DNA of 9,210 bases from Flavobacteriia bacterium. GTDB taxonomy: Bacteria; Bacteroidota; Bacteroidia; Flavobacteriales_D; Crocinitomicaceae. Shown here piece by piece: positions 1 to 5,365 of this stretch. The stretch covers positions 1 through 9,210 of the forward strand of contig RFSL01000026.1 in the NCBI GenBank assembly GCA_009923965.1, read 5' to 3'. Positions within the stretch are counted from its first letter, which is position 1. Every line of letters starts with the position of its first letter. The notes below the pieces were generated by a model that was not told the origin of the DNA, ran no database searches, and worked only from the letters and a program-made list of their open reading frames with translations. Made by a program: the position numbers and the translations under genes.

Positions 1-422
1 TTGAACAAGCAAAAATTGCTGCCGAAAAATTAGGGGTGGCATTTCAACTTGCTAATTTCATAAGGGATGTTGGAGAGGATTTAGATCGTGGGCGAGTTTA
101 TTTGCCGGTAATGGAGTTGCAGTCTCATGGCGTAACGCGAGAGATGCTTGAGAATAAAGTGCTCACTCCTGAAATAAAGAATGCACTCAAGGATCAAATT
201 GCTCGAGTTAGAAAGCTTCAGCAGGAAGCAGCTCCTGGCATCAATCTGCTTAATCCAGTTGCAAGAGAGTGCATTAAAGCTGCCAGTGAGTTGTACTGCG
301 GCATCGTTGATGAGGTGGAAAAAATTGAGTACCAAATATTTGATAAACGTGCCAAAACTTCACTTTATCGCCGAATGAAAGTTGCAGCACCAGCACTTGT
401 TAGAGCTAAGTTATTTAAGTAA
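1..422 (+). CDS. crtB: Phytoene synthase, C-terminal part (5' end outside window)
   Basis: The enzyme condenses two geranylgeranyl diphosphates to phytoene, the first committed step of carotenoid synthesis, and is normally membrane-associated. The frame is open from base 3, so the GTG at 36 is an internal valine and not the start. About 139 residues are present, roughly the C-terminal half of a family that is usually near 300 residues. The second Asp-rich, Mg-diphosphate-binding motif is clear: FQLANFIRDVGED followed by LDRGRVYLP, encoded at about 42-105. The first Asp-rich motif lies outside the window. The gene ends with AAG TAA directly against the stop codon of the convergent crtYd. Squalene synthase-like relatives share the fold, but the motif wording and the adjacent lycopene cyclase genes favour CrtB. 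It reads as actinobacterial. Confidence 0.92.
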   Translation, partial: EQAKIAAEKLGVAFQLANFIRDVGEDLDRGRVYLPVMELQSHGVTREMLENKVLTPEIKNALKDQIARVRKLQQEAAPGINLLNPVARECIKAASELYCGIVDEVEKIEYQIFDKRAKTSLYRRMKVAAPALVRAKLFK

Positions 423-428
423 TTACTT
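417..428. repeat. 12-bp perfect palindrome formed by two abutting stop codons
   Basis: AAGTAATTACTT is self-complementary and centred exactly between crtB and crtYd. Both genes end in Lys-stop (AAG TAA), so the two tails placed back to back create the palindrome. There is no spacer between the genes and no GC-rich stem with a U-tract, so an ordinary intrinsic terminator is not visible here. Any role in termination is inference. Confidence 0.6.
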
Positions 429-728
429 CTTTTGGATACCTTTTTTACCCCAGAAGACCCACATATTCATCACACAAAGTATCAGAGCAAAACCAAATAA
501 GAGATCTTCGGCAGGGGCAGATGCAATACGAACTCCTAAAATCGCATCTGGGCTATACATAACTATCTCTCGTGAAGTAAGCCACCAATTTGTAATCAAC
601 TGAAAAGGCAGAATTATCGCGTAGCTGGTCCAGAAAACTGATTTAGTAAGCAACCTACCCTTAATTAAGTAGAGGTCGAAAATAATTGAAAAGGTAAAGG
701 CTGCAAATGCAATCTCGGTATACGCCAT
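423..728 (-). CDS. crtYd: Lycopene cyclase, CrtYd subunit
   Basis: This is one half of the heterodimeric CarR-type lycopene cyclase, an integral membrane enzyme that closes the beta-ionone rings of lycopene. The 101-residue protein has about three hydrophobic segments (roughly residues 5-22, 30-48 and 75-93). It carries the family motif RIASAPAEDLLFGF at 67-80, whose PxED core is the conserved acidic signature. Its ATG overlaps the crtYc stop by one base (TAATG), indicating translational coupling and matched expression of the two subunits. Split CrtYc/CrtYd genes are typical of Actinobacteria, whereas other bacteria and fungi often have the two halves fused. The stop abuts the crtB stop. Family assignment is confident; enzyme activity is inferred from the family. 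Confidence 0.88.
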   Translation of the reverse strand: MAYTEIAFAAFTFSIIFDLYLIKGRLLTKSVFWTSYAIILPFQLITNWWLTSREIVMYSPDAILGVRIASAPAEDLLFGFALILCVMNMWVFWGKKGIQKK

Positions 729-1057
729 TACTCATCCCCTACTGGCCAGTGTTTTTTAACTGTTCTAACTGCCTCAATTGTCATGATTGCAGCTAAAGGG
801 ACAACTATGAAAAATAAAAATTCTTCAAGCGGGATATCAAAGGGTCCGACTACACCAATCATCTGTTTCTCATCAAAAAACCAGTGTCCTTTTTCGATCG
901 CATACGCATCCCAGATTAGAAAGAAAATTGAAACCGGCAGAATGCTTAAAACTACTCGCTTAAATCTCCTTAAAACTCCAATTTTAAGAACCACTTCTAA
1001 CCAAAAGGATCCAATCATTGTGAAGAGGATCATGGCTAGATATCCAAATTTAAGCAC
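728..1057 (-). CDS. crtYc: Lycopene cyclase, CrtYc subunit
   Basis: This is the partner subunit of the heterodimeric lycopene cyclase. The 109-residue protein has hydrophobic segments near residues 5-24, 35-54 and 77-97 and the motif DIPLEEFLFF at 74-83, the family's PxEE signature. The start is GTG at 1057. An in-frame TAG at 1063-1061 excludes anything further upstream, and the sequence from GTG (LKFGYLAMILF) fits the usual CrtYc N-terminus. The next ATG, at 1033, would remove most of the first membrane segment. A TATAGT element lies seven bases before the GTG, so the mRNA is probably leaderless. The gene is first in a crtYc-crtYd operon and divergent from the riboswitch-controlled transporter. 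Confidence 0.87.
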   Translation of the reverse strand: MLKFGYLAMILFTMIGSFWLEVVLKIGVLRRFKRVVLSILPVSIFFLIWDAYAIEKGHWFFDEKQMIGVVGPFDIPLEEFLFFIVVPLAAIMTIEAVRTVKKHWPVGDE

Positions 1058-1063
1058 CTGCTA

Positions 1064-1069
1064 ACTATA
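1064..1069 (-). promoter_or_regulatory. Putative -10 element of crtYc (leaderless transcript)
   Basis: On the minus strand TATAGT (5 of 6 matches to TATAAT) occupies 1069-1064. Normal -10 to start-site spacing places the first transcribed base at about 1057, which is the G of the GTG start codon. No Shine-Dalgarno sequence can fit. Leaderless mRNAs are common in Actinobacteria. No good -35 is visible. Confidence 0.5.
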
Positions 1070-1082
1070 GACAATTTCTTTA

Positions 1083-1093
1083 TAGGATAAGAT
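1083..1093 (+). promoter_or_regulatory. Putative -10 region for the riboswitch-pnuT transcript
   Basis: Two overlapping TAnnnT hexamers, TAGGAT (1083-1088) and TAAGAT (1088-1093), lie just upstream of the aptamer and would start transcription at about 1095-1100. A TAGACA at 1068-1073 resembles a -35 but is too close (9 or 14 bases) for standard spacing. The promoter is suggested mainly by position, since something must drive the riboswitch from this 30-base divergent region. Confidence 0.35.
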
Positions 1094-1095
1094 GA

Positions 1096-1185
1096 AAACC
1101 ACGGGAGCTAAGAAATTTAGCTGAGAGGGCTTGAGACTCAAGCCGACCGATGACCAGTTCGGTAATGCGAATTGGGAGGGAGATC
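1096..1185 (+). promoter_or_regulatory. TPP (thiamine pyrophosphate) riboswitch aptamer
   Basis: The element senses thiamine pyrophosphate and lowers expression of the downstream gene. The THI-box core is visible. A P3 hairpin pairs AGCTAA (1106-1111) with TTAGCT (1117-1122). It runs into the conserved CTGAGA T-loop at 1121-1126, which binds the pyrimidine. An extra hairpin pairs 1128-1134 with 1138-1144 (7 bp). P2 pairs CGG 1102-1104 with CCG 1147-1149. The P5 loop GTAATG is at 1162-1167 and the terminal GGGAGGGA at 1174-1181. The 1152-1181 half departs from the usual ACCTGAT...CGAAGGGA wording: the two strands instead form a near-continuous 8-bp helix (1154-1161 with 1168-1175). The last strand contains the ribosome binding site of the next gene, so control is probably at translation initiation. 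Confidence 0.85.
1179..1182 (+). promoter_or_regulatory. Shine-Dalgarno of pnuT inside the riboswitch 3' strand
   Basis: GGAG (within GGGAGGGAGA, 1174-1183) sits six bases before the ATG at 1189. It supports that start over the ATG at 1150, which lies inside the aptamer and has no such site. Because the same bases close the aptamer, ligand binding should hide them from the ribosome. Confidence 0.75.
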
Positions 1186-1188
1186 AGT

Positions 1189-1740
1189 ATGTCTATTCTT
1201 GAATTTTTTGCTTTCAGTACAGCACTTATTGGAGTGGTACTCGGTGTTTTAGGTCCACGTTTTACCTGGCCATGGTGGGGCCTAAGTAGTTTTCTCTATG
1301 CAATATTTTTTTACCAATCTGAATATTATGCAAGTGCTGCACTTCAATTTATTTTTATTGCAGGGGGCATTTGGGGATGGTTTGGCTGGGGACCTAAAGG
1401 TGCCAAACCAGGAAAACTGAAAAGCAGAGAGCGTTTAGTTTTATTTGTTTTGTTAATTATCGGTTCATTCTCTTTATGGCCAGTGCTAACAAATATTGGT
1501 GCAACCTCTACCGCTATCGAATCTTTCGGATTTGTAGGAAGCGTGCTGGCTCAATTATTAATGGTTTGGCAAAAATTTGAAGCCTGGTCAGTGTGGGTAA
1601 TCGTCGATGCGGCATACACCTACCAATACTTTAAAGGTGATTTAGTTCTAACCGGCATTTTGTATCTTTTGTTTACAGCAATAGCTATCTGGGGGTGGAT
1701 TCGCTGGGGTCGGGAATCAGATAAAAATGCAAGAGGTTAG
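1189..1740 (+). CDS. pnuT: PnuC-family vitamin transporter, probable thiamine transporter PnuT
   Basis: This is a multi-pass inner-membrane facilitator of the PnuC family, whose members take up nicotinamide riboside (PnuC), riboflavin (PnuX) or thiamine (PnuT). The TPP riboswitch directly upstream argues for thiamine or a thiamine precursor; that substrate call is inference from regulation. The protein is 183 residues from ATG 1189. The in-frame ATG at 1150 would add 13 residues translated from riboswitch sequence and is rejected. The sequence is Trp-rich with the family pattern: WWGLSSFLYAIFFYQSEYY, then LQFIFIAGGIWGWFGWG, then TNIGATSTAIESFGF, EAWSVWVIVDAAYTYQYFKG and a closing IAIWGWIRWG. 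About six to seven membrane segments are expected. The C-terminus appears complete (NARG, TAG). The last 14 bases overlap the thyA start, at what is probably a cross-phylum junction. Confidence 0.85.
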   Translation: MSILEFFAFSTALIGVVLGVLGPRFTWPWWGLSSFLYAIFFYQSEYYASAALQFIFIAGGIWGWFGWGPKGAKPGKLKSRERLVLFVLLIIGSFSLWPVLTNIGATSTAIESFGFVGSVLAQLLMVWQKFEAWSVWVIVDAAYTYQYFKGDLVLTGILYLLFTAIAIWGWIRWGRESDKNARG

Positions 1741-1742
1741 CT
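1727..1742. other. Suspected chimeric junction between actinobacterial and Bacteroidetes DNA
   Basis: Genes left of here (split crtYc/crtYd, THI-box pnuT) look actinobacterial. Genes right of here (thyA-folA, DUF4270, short glycogen synthase-like protein) look like Bacteroidetes. The change falls within a few bases: pnuT keeps its full C-terminus to 1740, and thyA matches its family from Tyr6 (1742) onward. The first five thyA residues (MQEVS) are read in the same bases that end pnuT, and they make the N-terminus about two residues longer than the E. coli form. No insertion sequence, tRNA or repeat marks the boundary, which favours an assembly or amplification artefact over lateral transfer. 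Confidence 0.6.
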
Positions 1743-2527
1743 ATCACGATTTACTTCAGCATATTTTAGACAAGGGAGCAAAAAAAGAAGATCGAACAGG
1801 TACTGGGACAATTTCAGTTTTTGGATACCAAATGCGCTTTGATTTAAACGAGGGATTTCCCTGTTTAACAACTAAAAAAGTGCACATGAGGTCTATTATT
1901 CACGAGTTACTTTGGTTTTTAAAGGGAGAAACAAATATCCAGTATTTAAAAGAGAACAATGTTTCAATTTGGGATGAGTGGGCAGATAAAAATGGAAATT
2001 TAGGACCGGTATATGGTTCTCAGTGGCGTTCATGGCCTTGTGCAGACGGTCGGCAAGTTGACCAAATAACTAAAATTATCGATCAGTTAAAAAACAATCC
2101 GGATTCAAGACGCATAATCGTTTCTGCTTGGAATGTTGCCGAAATTGAGAATATGGCGCTTCCTCCTTGTCATGCTTTTTTTCAATTTTATGTTGCAGAT
2201 GGGAAATTGAGTTGTCAGTTATACCAAAGAAGTGCTGATACATTTTTGGGTGTTCCTTTTAATATTGCTTCATATGCCTTATTGACCTTAATGGTTGCTC
2301 AGGTTTGTAATTTAAAGCCCGGCGACTTTATTCATACTTTGGGAGATGCTCACTTGTATTCAAATCATATCGAGCAGGCAAATTTACAATTGGCACGAGA
2401 TTTTAGACCGCTTCCAAAAATGAAAATAAATCCTGAAGTCAAAGATATTTTTGAATTCAAATACGAGGATTTTGAATTAGAAAATTATGATCCTCATCCA
2501 CACATTAAAGCGGCAGTAGCCATTTAA
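1727..2527 (+). CDS. thyA: Thymidylate synthase
   Basis: The cytosolic enzyme methylates dUMP to dTMP using 5,10-methylenetetrahydrofolate and releases dihydrofolate, which the next gene product recycles. The 266-residue length fits the short ThyA class (E. coli 264). Visible landmarks are EDRTGTGT (21-28) with the phosphate-binding Arg, LWFLKGETN (62-70), the catalytic Cys148 in ALPPCHAFFQFYV, QRSADTFLGVPFNIASY (167-183), LGDAHLYSNH (205-214) and the conserved C-terminal AAVAI. The start at 1727 is the first ATG in frame, but it lies inside the end of pnuT with no good Shine-Dalgarno. Residues 1-5 may not be native if the junction here is artefactual. No promoter of Bacteroidetes type is present upstream. 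The gene is one base from folA. Confidence 0.96.
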   Translation: MQEVSYHDLLQHILDKGAKKEDRTGTGTISVFGYQMRFDLNEGFPCLTTKKVHMRSIIHELLWFLKGETNIQYLKENNVSIWDEWADKNGNLGPVYGSQWRSWPCADGRQVDQITKIIDQLKNNPDSRRIIVSAWNVAEIENMALPPCHAFFQFYVADGKLSCQLYQRSADTFLGVPFNIASYALLTLMVAQVCNLKPGDFIHTLGDAHLYSNHIEQANLQLARDFRPLPKMKINPEVKDIFEFKYEDFELENYDPHPHIKAAVAI

Positions 2528-2528
2528 A

Positions 2529-3041
2529 ATGAAAGTTTCATTAATTGTTGCTATTGATTTAGAAGGTGGAATTGGAAAAAACAATGACCTTATGTGGCAT
2601 TTGCCCTCAGACATGAAGTTTTTCAAGGAAACAACTAAAAATCAAATTGTAGTAATGGGAAGAAAAAATTTTGATTCTATCCCTGAAAAATACCGTCCTC
2701 TTCCAAACCGTTTGAATGTTATTCTGACACGCAATAAAAATTTTACTGCTGATAATTGCCTTGTTTTTCATTCTTTTGAAACCTGCTTAGAACATTTTAA
2801 AAATGAAGTCGACAAAACTATTTTTATAATTGGTGGTGGTGAAATTTACAGTATGGCTTTAACATCAACTATTTTAAAAGAAATGTTTATTACGCATATT
2901 GATGGTATATTTGGTGCAGATACCTTTTTTCCGGAGTTTGATGCTTTAAATTGGTCTAAAACAGAAATTGGTTACCAAGAAAAAAATGAAGTTCATTCTA
3001 ATTCCTTTCGAATTTTTCATTACTCAAGAATTGAAGATTGA
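2529..3041 (+). CDS. folA: Dihydrofolate reductase
   Basis: It reduces dihydrofolate to tetrahydrofolate with NADPH, regenerating the cofactor oxidised by ThyA. The 170-residue protein is close to the usual bacterial DHFR size. The motifs occur in order: LIVAIDLEGGIGKNNDLMWH (5-24), the catalytic acid Asp28 in LPSDMKFFK, VVMGRKNFDSIP with the NADPH-binding loop, RPLPNRLNVILTR, and the second cofactor loop IIGGGEIY. The start at 2529 follows the thyA stop by one base, so the two are almost certainly co-transcribed and coupled, a common arrangement. The gene converges with a lipoprotein gene, with nine bases between the stop codons. Confidence 0.96.
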   Translation: MKVSLIVAIDLEGGIGKNNDLMWHLPSDMKFFKETTKNQIVVMGRKNFDSIPEKYRPLPNRLNVILTRNKNFTADNCLVFHSFETCLEHFKNEVDKTIFIIGGGEIYSMALTSTILKEMFITHIDGIFGADTFFPEFDALNWSKTEIGYQEKNEVHSNSFRIFHYSRIED

Positions 3042-3050
3042 AAATTAATT

Positions 3051-3542
3051 CTATTGAGGAAAGGGACCAATGTATCTGATGCAGGGATTTAATCCAACAA
3101 AACATTTATCTTGAATGTCAAAACTGACTGGTTTTTTTGAATCAATTGGAATAATAAAGTCAGCTTGATTTTGCCAGAGAATTATTTCTTTATCTTCAAT
3201 TACAGTATAAAATTTCCCTAGTTCTTTTGTGTATTTTTTGCGAAGTTCATCAAGACTTATTGTTTTATCTAATCGATAAATTTCACAGCTCACATTCTTT
3301 GGTATTTTACCTTTCCAATTTCCATTTTTGTCAAGCGAGATAATTTTATCTGAAGCTGTTTCACCTTTAAAATACAATTTAAATTTTTCGTCTGAAAAAG
3401 GAGTTTTTAAACCTCTTGACATTTCTTCAGTTGGTTTTGCACCTCCGCAATAGGGTTTCCATTTCTCAACATGTATGGCTAATTTTTGGCTATTACAAGA
3501 GCTAAAAAATAGAAGAATTGCTATGAATTGAATTGATTTCAT
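3051..3542 (-). CDS. Small hypothetical lipoprotein with conserved-looking cysteines
   Basis: Function is not recognised. The 163-residue protein has a lysine-containing hydrophobic signal peptide ending in a loose lipobox (FFSSC), so Cys16 is probably lipidated and the protein anchored in the envelope. The mature part has four more cysteines (32, 86, 147, 154), enough for two disulfides, and an early KPYCGGAKPT motif of a kind I recall from Bacteroidetes lipoproteins. The stretch around 55-95 (FKLYFKG, IISLDKNGNWKGKIP) has the rhythm of a small beta-sandwich domain of the carboxypeptidase-regulatory or Ig-like type; this is inference. It starts five bases after dxr stops and probably shares its transcript. 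It has no visible link to isoprenoid synthesis. Confidence 0.75.
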   Translation of the reverse strand: MKSIQFIAILLFFSSCNSQKLAIHVEKWKPYCGGAKPTEEMSRGLKTPFSDEKFKLYFKGETASDKIISLDKNGNWKGKIPKNVSCEIYRLDKTISLDELRKKYTKELGKFYTVIEDKEIILWQNQADFIIPIDSKKPVSFDIQDKCFVGLNPCIRYIGPFPQ

Positions 3543-3547
3543 ATGTA

Positions 3548-4708
3548 TTATTTGCGGAGTAATTGCAGTGCTTTTTCTCTCGCATTTTGGTCGGAGTTAA
3601 CGTAATCTTGGTAGCTAGGATTTAAAATATTCTTTGTCTCATTTACAACCGTTTCATTGAGCTCGCCAATTTCCAAGAAGCTAATTTTTTTATTTAAAAA
3701 TGCGTCTACCGCAACTTCATTTGCGGCATTTAATGCGCATGCACTTGTCCCTAACTCATCCATAACACGATAAGCAAGATCTAAGTTTTTAAAAACCTCA
3801 CGATTTGGTGCTTCAAAAGTTAAGTTGGGATAATCCATAAAATTAAAGCGCGGAAAATTAGTCGCTAAACGATTTGGGTAACTCAAGGCATATTGAATTG
3901 GTAGTTTCATGTCAGGCAAGCCCATTTGAGCCTTCATACTTCCATCTTGGAATTGAATTAACGAATGTACAATCGATTGCGGGTGAACGATTACGTCAAT
4001 TTGCTCTGGCTTTAAATTAAAAAGCCATTTAGCCTCAATAACCTCTAATCCTTTGTTCATTAATGAAGCAGAATCAATTGTTATTTTAGCTCCCATTGAC
4101 CAGTTTGGGTGTTTTAGAGCTTGTTCTAAAGTTACTTTTTGTAAGTCCGAAATCGAAAATCCTCGAAAAGGACCACCTGAAGCCGTCAAATATATTTTTT
4201 CTATTGGATTATGAAACTCGCCAACTAGGCATTGAAAAATAGCTGAATGCTCAGAATCTACGGGGTAAATATTTACACCTTTTTCTTTTGCTAATTTTGT
4301 AATAAATTCTCCGGCTACAACTAAAGTTTCTTTATTTGCTAAAGCAATGGTTTTTCCCGCTTCGATAGCATGAATTGTTGGTTTTAATCCAGCGTAACCT
4401 ACGAGTGCCGTAAGAACTGTATGCACATTTGTTGCTTCAACAACTTGACACAATGCGTCTTCTCCACAATAAACATGAATATTTTCTCCCCAAAGAGCAT
4501 CTTTTACTTTTTGGTAGGAATCCTCATCACCAATAACAACTGTATTAGGCTGATATTTTTTTGCTTGCTCAATTAATAAGTCTGCATTTTTTCCTGCAGT
4601 AAGAACTTGTAAGTCAAAATAATCAGGGCGATTTTCTATCACCTCTAATGCTTGCGTTCCGATAGACCCTGTTGAACCAAGAATGGCAATCCCAATTTTT
4701 TCAGACAT
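3548..4708 (-). CDS. dxr: 1-deoxy-D-xylulose 5-phosphate reductoisomerase
   Basis: The cytosolic enzyme converts DXP to 2-C-methylerythritol 4-phosphate with NADPH. It is the committed step of the MEP isoprenoid pathway and the target of fosmidomycin. The 386-residue length is normal (E. coli about 398). The N-terminal dinucleotide-binding loop GSTGSIG is at 11-17 and ALANKETLV at 122-130. The metal-binding acids are Asp151 and Glu153 in PVDSEHSA and Glu223 in LMNKGLEVIEA. The flexible-loop region includes HPNWSMG (200-206), followed by HPQSIVHS (242-249). The start MSEKIGIAILGSTG is the only sensible one. A TAnnTTTG element ends four bases before it, so its own promoter is likely and the leader would be extremely short. 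It is followed five bases later by the lipoprotein gene. Confidence 0.97.
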   Translation of the reverse strand: MSEKIGIAILGSTGSIGTQALEVIENRPDYFDLQVLTAGKNADLLIEQAKKYQPNTVVIGDEDSYQKVKDALWGENIHVYCGEDALCQVVEATNVHTVLTALVGYAGLKPTIHAIEAGKTIALANKETLVVAGEFITKLAKEKGVNIYPVDSEHSAIFQCLVGEFHNPIEKIYLTASGGPFRGFSISDLQKVTLEQALKHPNWSMGAKITIDSASLMNKGLEVIEAKWLFNLKPEQIDVIVHPQSIVHSLIQFQDGSMKAQMGLPDMKLPIQYALSYPNRLATNFPRFNFMDYPNLTFEAPNREVFKNLDLAYRVMDELGTSACALNAANEVAVDAFLNKKISFLEIGELNETVVNETKNILNPSYQDYVNSDQNAREKALQLLRK

Positions 4709-4712
4709 AACA

Positions 4713-4720
4713 CAAAAGTA
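4713..4720 (-). promoter_or_regulatory. Bacteroidetes-type -7 element upstream of dxr
   Basis: On the minus strand TACTTTTG (4720-4713) matches the Bacteroidetes -7 consensus TAnnTTTG exactly. Only four bases separate it from the dxr ATG at 4708, which predicts a leaderless or near-leaderless mRNA. No TTTG/TTG -33 element is found at the usual spacing, which lowers confidence. The 61-base gap (4709-4769) holds nothing else recognisable. Confidence 0.45.
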
Positions 4721-4769
4721 ACATTTTGAAAAATGAATTACTTGAATTCACTCAGAAATTAGAAAAAAA

Positions 4770-5357
4770 TCATTCGATACAAGAAGCAACTTCATCCCAG
4801 GCTCTAACGCTAAATGTATTATTACTCCAAACTTTATTTAGTTTTCCTTTTCGAACTAAAATAAAGGATGGGAAATGCCCCTGAATACTCTGTAATAAGG
4901 GGATACTATTTTTCATAGTTCTACAGCTTGCAAAACCATTCAACATGCGCGCATATCTAATAGAGTCTTGCTTGGTTCCGTTTACAATTAAATATTCGGC
5001 TTTGATTTTTTTATTCTTTTCATGAATAAGTTTTATTGTTTCTTGAGATTGAATACAGTAAGGGCAATCAGCCAAGGCAATAATTAATAAATCTTTGTTC
5101 TTTGGTAAGTCTAAGTTATTTTTAATATTAATTCCCTCATTAGATATTTCGCCTTCAAAAATAGGATGAATTGCAAAATAAATTCCAAATGGCAATATAG
5201 TAATTAGCGTAATAAATAGGATGCGTATAATTTTAGATGCAGAAATATGCCTGTAAAGCAGTTTTGAAAAAAATAATCCAAGAAAAACAATAAGAAAATA
5301 AGGTAAAAACTTACTTGCAGTGAATGAAAGCCCAATATAATTCAGTAATTCCTCCAT
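4770..5357 (-). CDS. Membrane-anchored thioredoxin-fold protein with CPYC motif
   Basis: Not matched to a named gene. The 195-residue protein has two hydrophobic helices (about 17-35 and 44-66) joined by a basic loop (K32, R36, K42, R45). By the positive-inside rule both ends lie outside the cytoplasm. Residues 85-195 look like a thioredoxin fold: a strand (LLIIALA) leading to Cys98-Pro-Tyr-Cys101, then GHFPSFILVRKGKL at 160-173, where Pro163 fits the cis-proline position. A periplasmic dithiol-disulfide role is likely but unproven; Cys145 and Cys193 are additional. CPYC is the glutaredoxin-type active site. The frame extends upstream to 5417 inside glmS, but ATG 5357 gives a clean gene eight bases after the glmS stop. 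It is probably the last gene of the glmS transcript. Confidence 0.75.
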   Translation of the reverse strand: MEELLNYIGLSFTASKFLPYFLIVFLGLFFSKLLYRHISASKIIRILFITLITILPFGIYFAIHPIFEGEISNEGINIKNNLDLPKNKDLLIIALADCPYCIQSQETIKLIHEKNKKIKAEYLIVNGTKQDSIRYARMLNGFASCRTMKNSIPLLQSIQGHFPSFILVRKGKLNKVWSNNTFSVRAWDEVASCIE

Positions 5358-5365
5358 TTCTGAAA

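Noticed and set aside
81..335. Minus-strand open frame of 84 codons.
   Set aside because: It lies opposite crtB, whose Asp-rich motif proves the plus-strand frame is the coding one.
783..1064. Plus-strand open frame of 93 codons.
   Set aside because: It is antisense to crtYc, rich in residues expected from reverse reading of hydrophobic codons, and has no motif or ribosome binding site.
1727..2527. Lateral acquisition of thyA by an actinobacterium.
   Set aside because: All downstream genes to the window end are also Bacteroidetes-like, so the change involves the whole right block and not a single transferred gene.
3023..3058. Possible bidirectional terminator between folA and the lipoprotein gene: CTCAA-GAATT pairing with AATTC-TA-TTGAG.
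   Set aside because: The stem is AT-rich with a 2-base bulge and a 14-base loop, and no T-tract follows on either strand. It also lies mostly within coding sequence, so it is too weak to list as a terminator.
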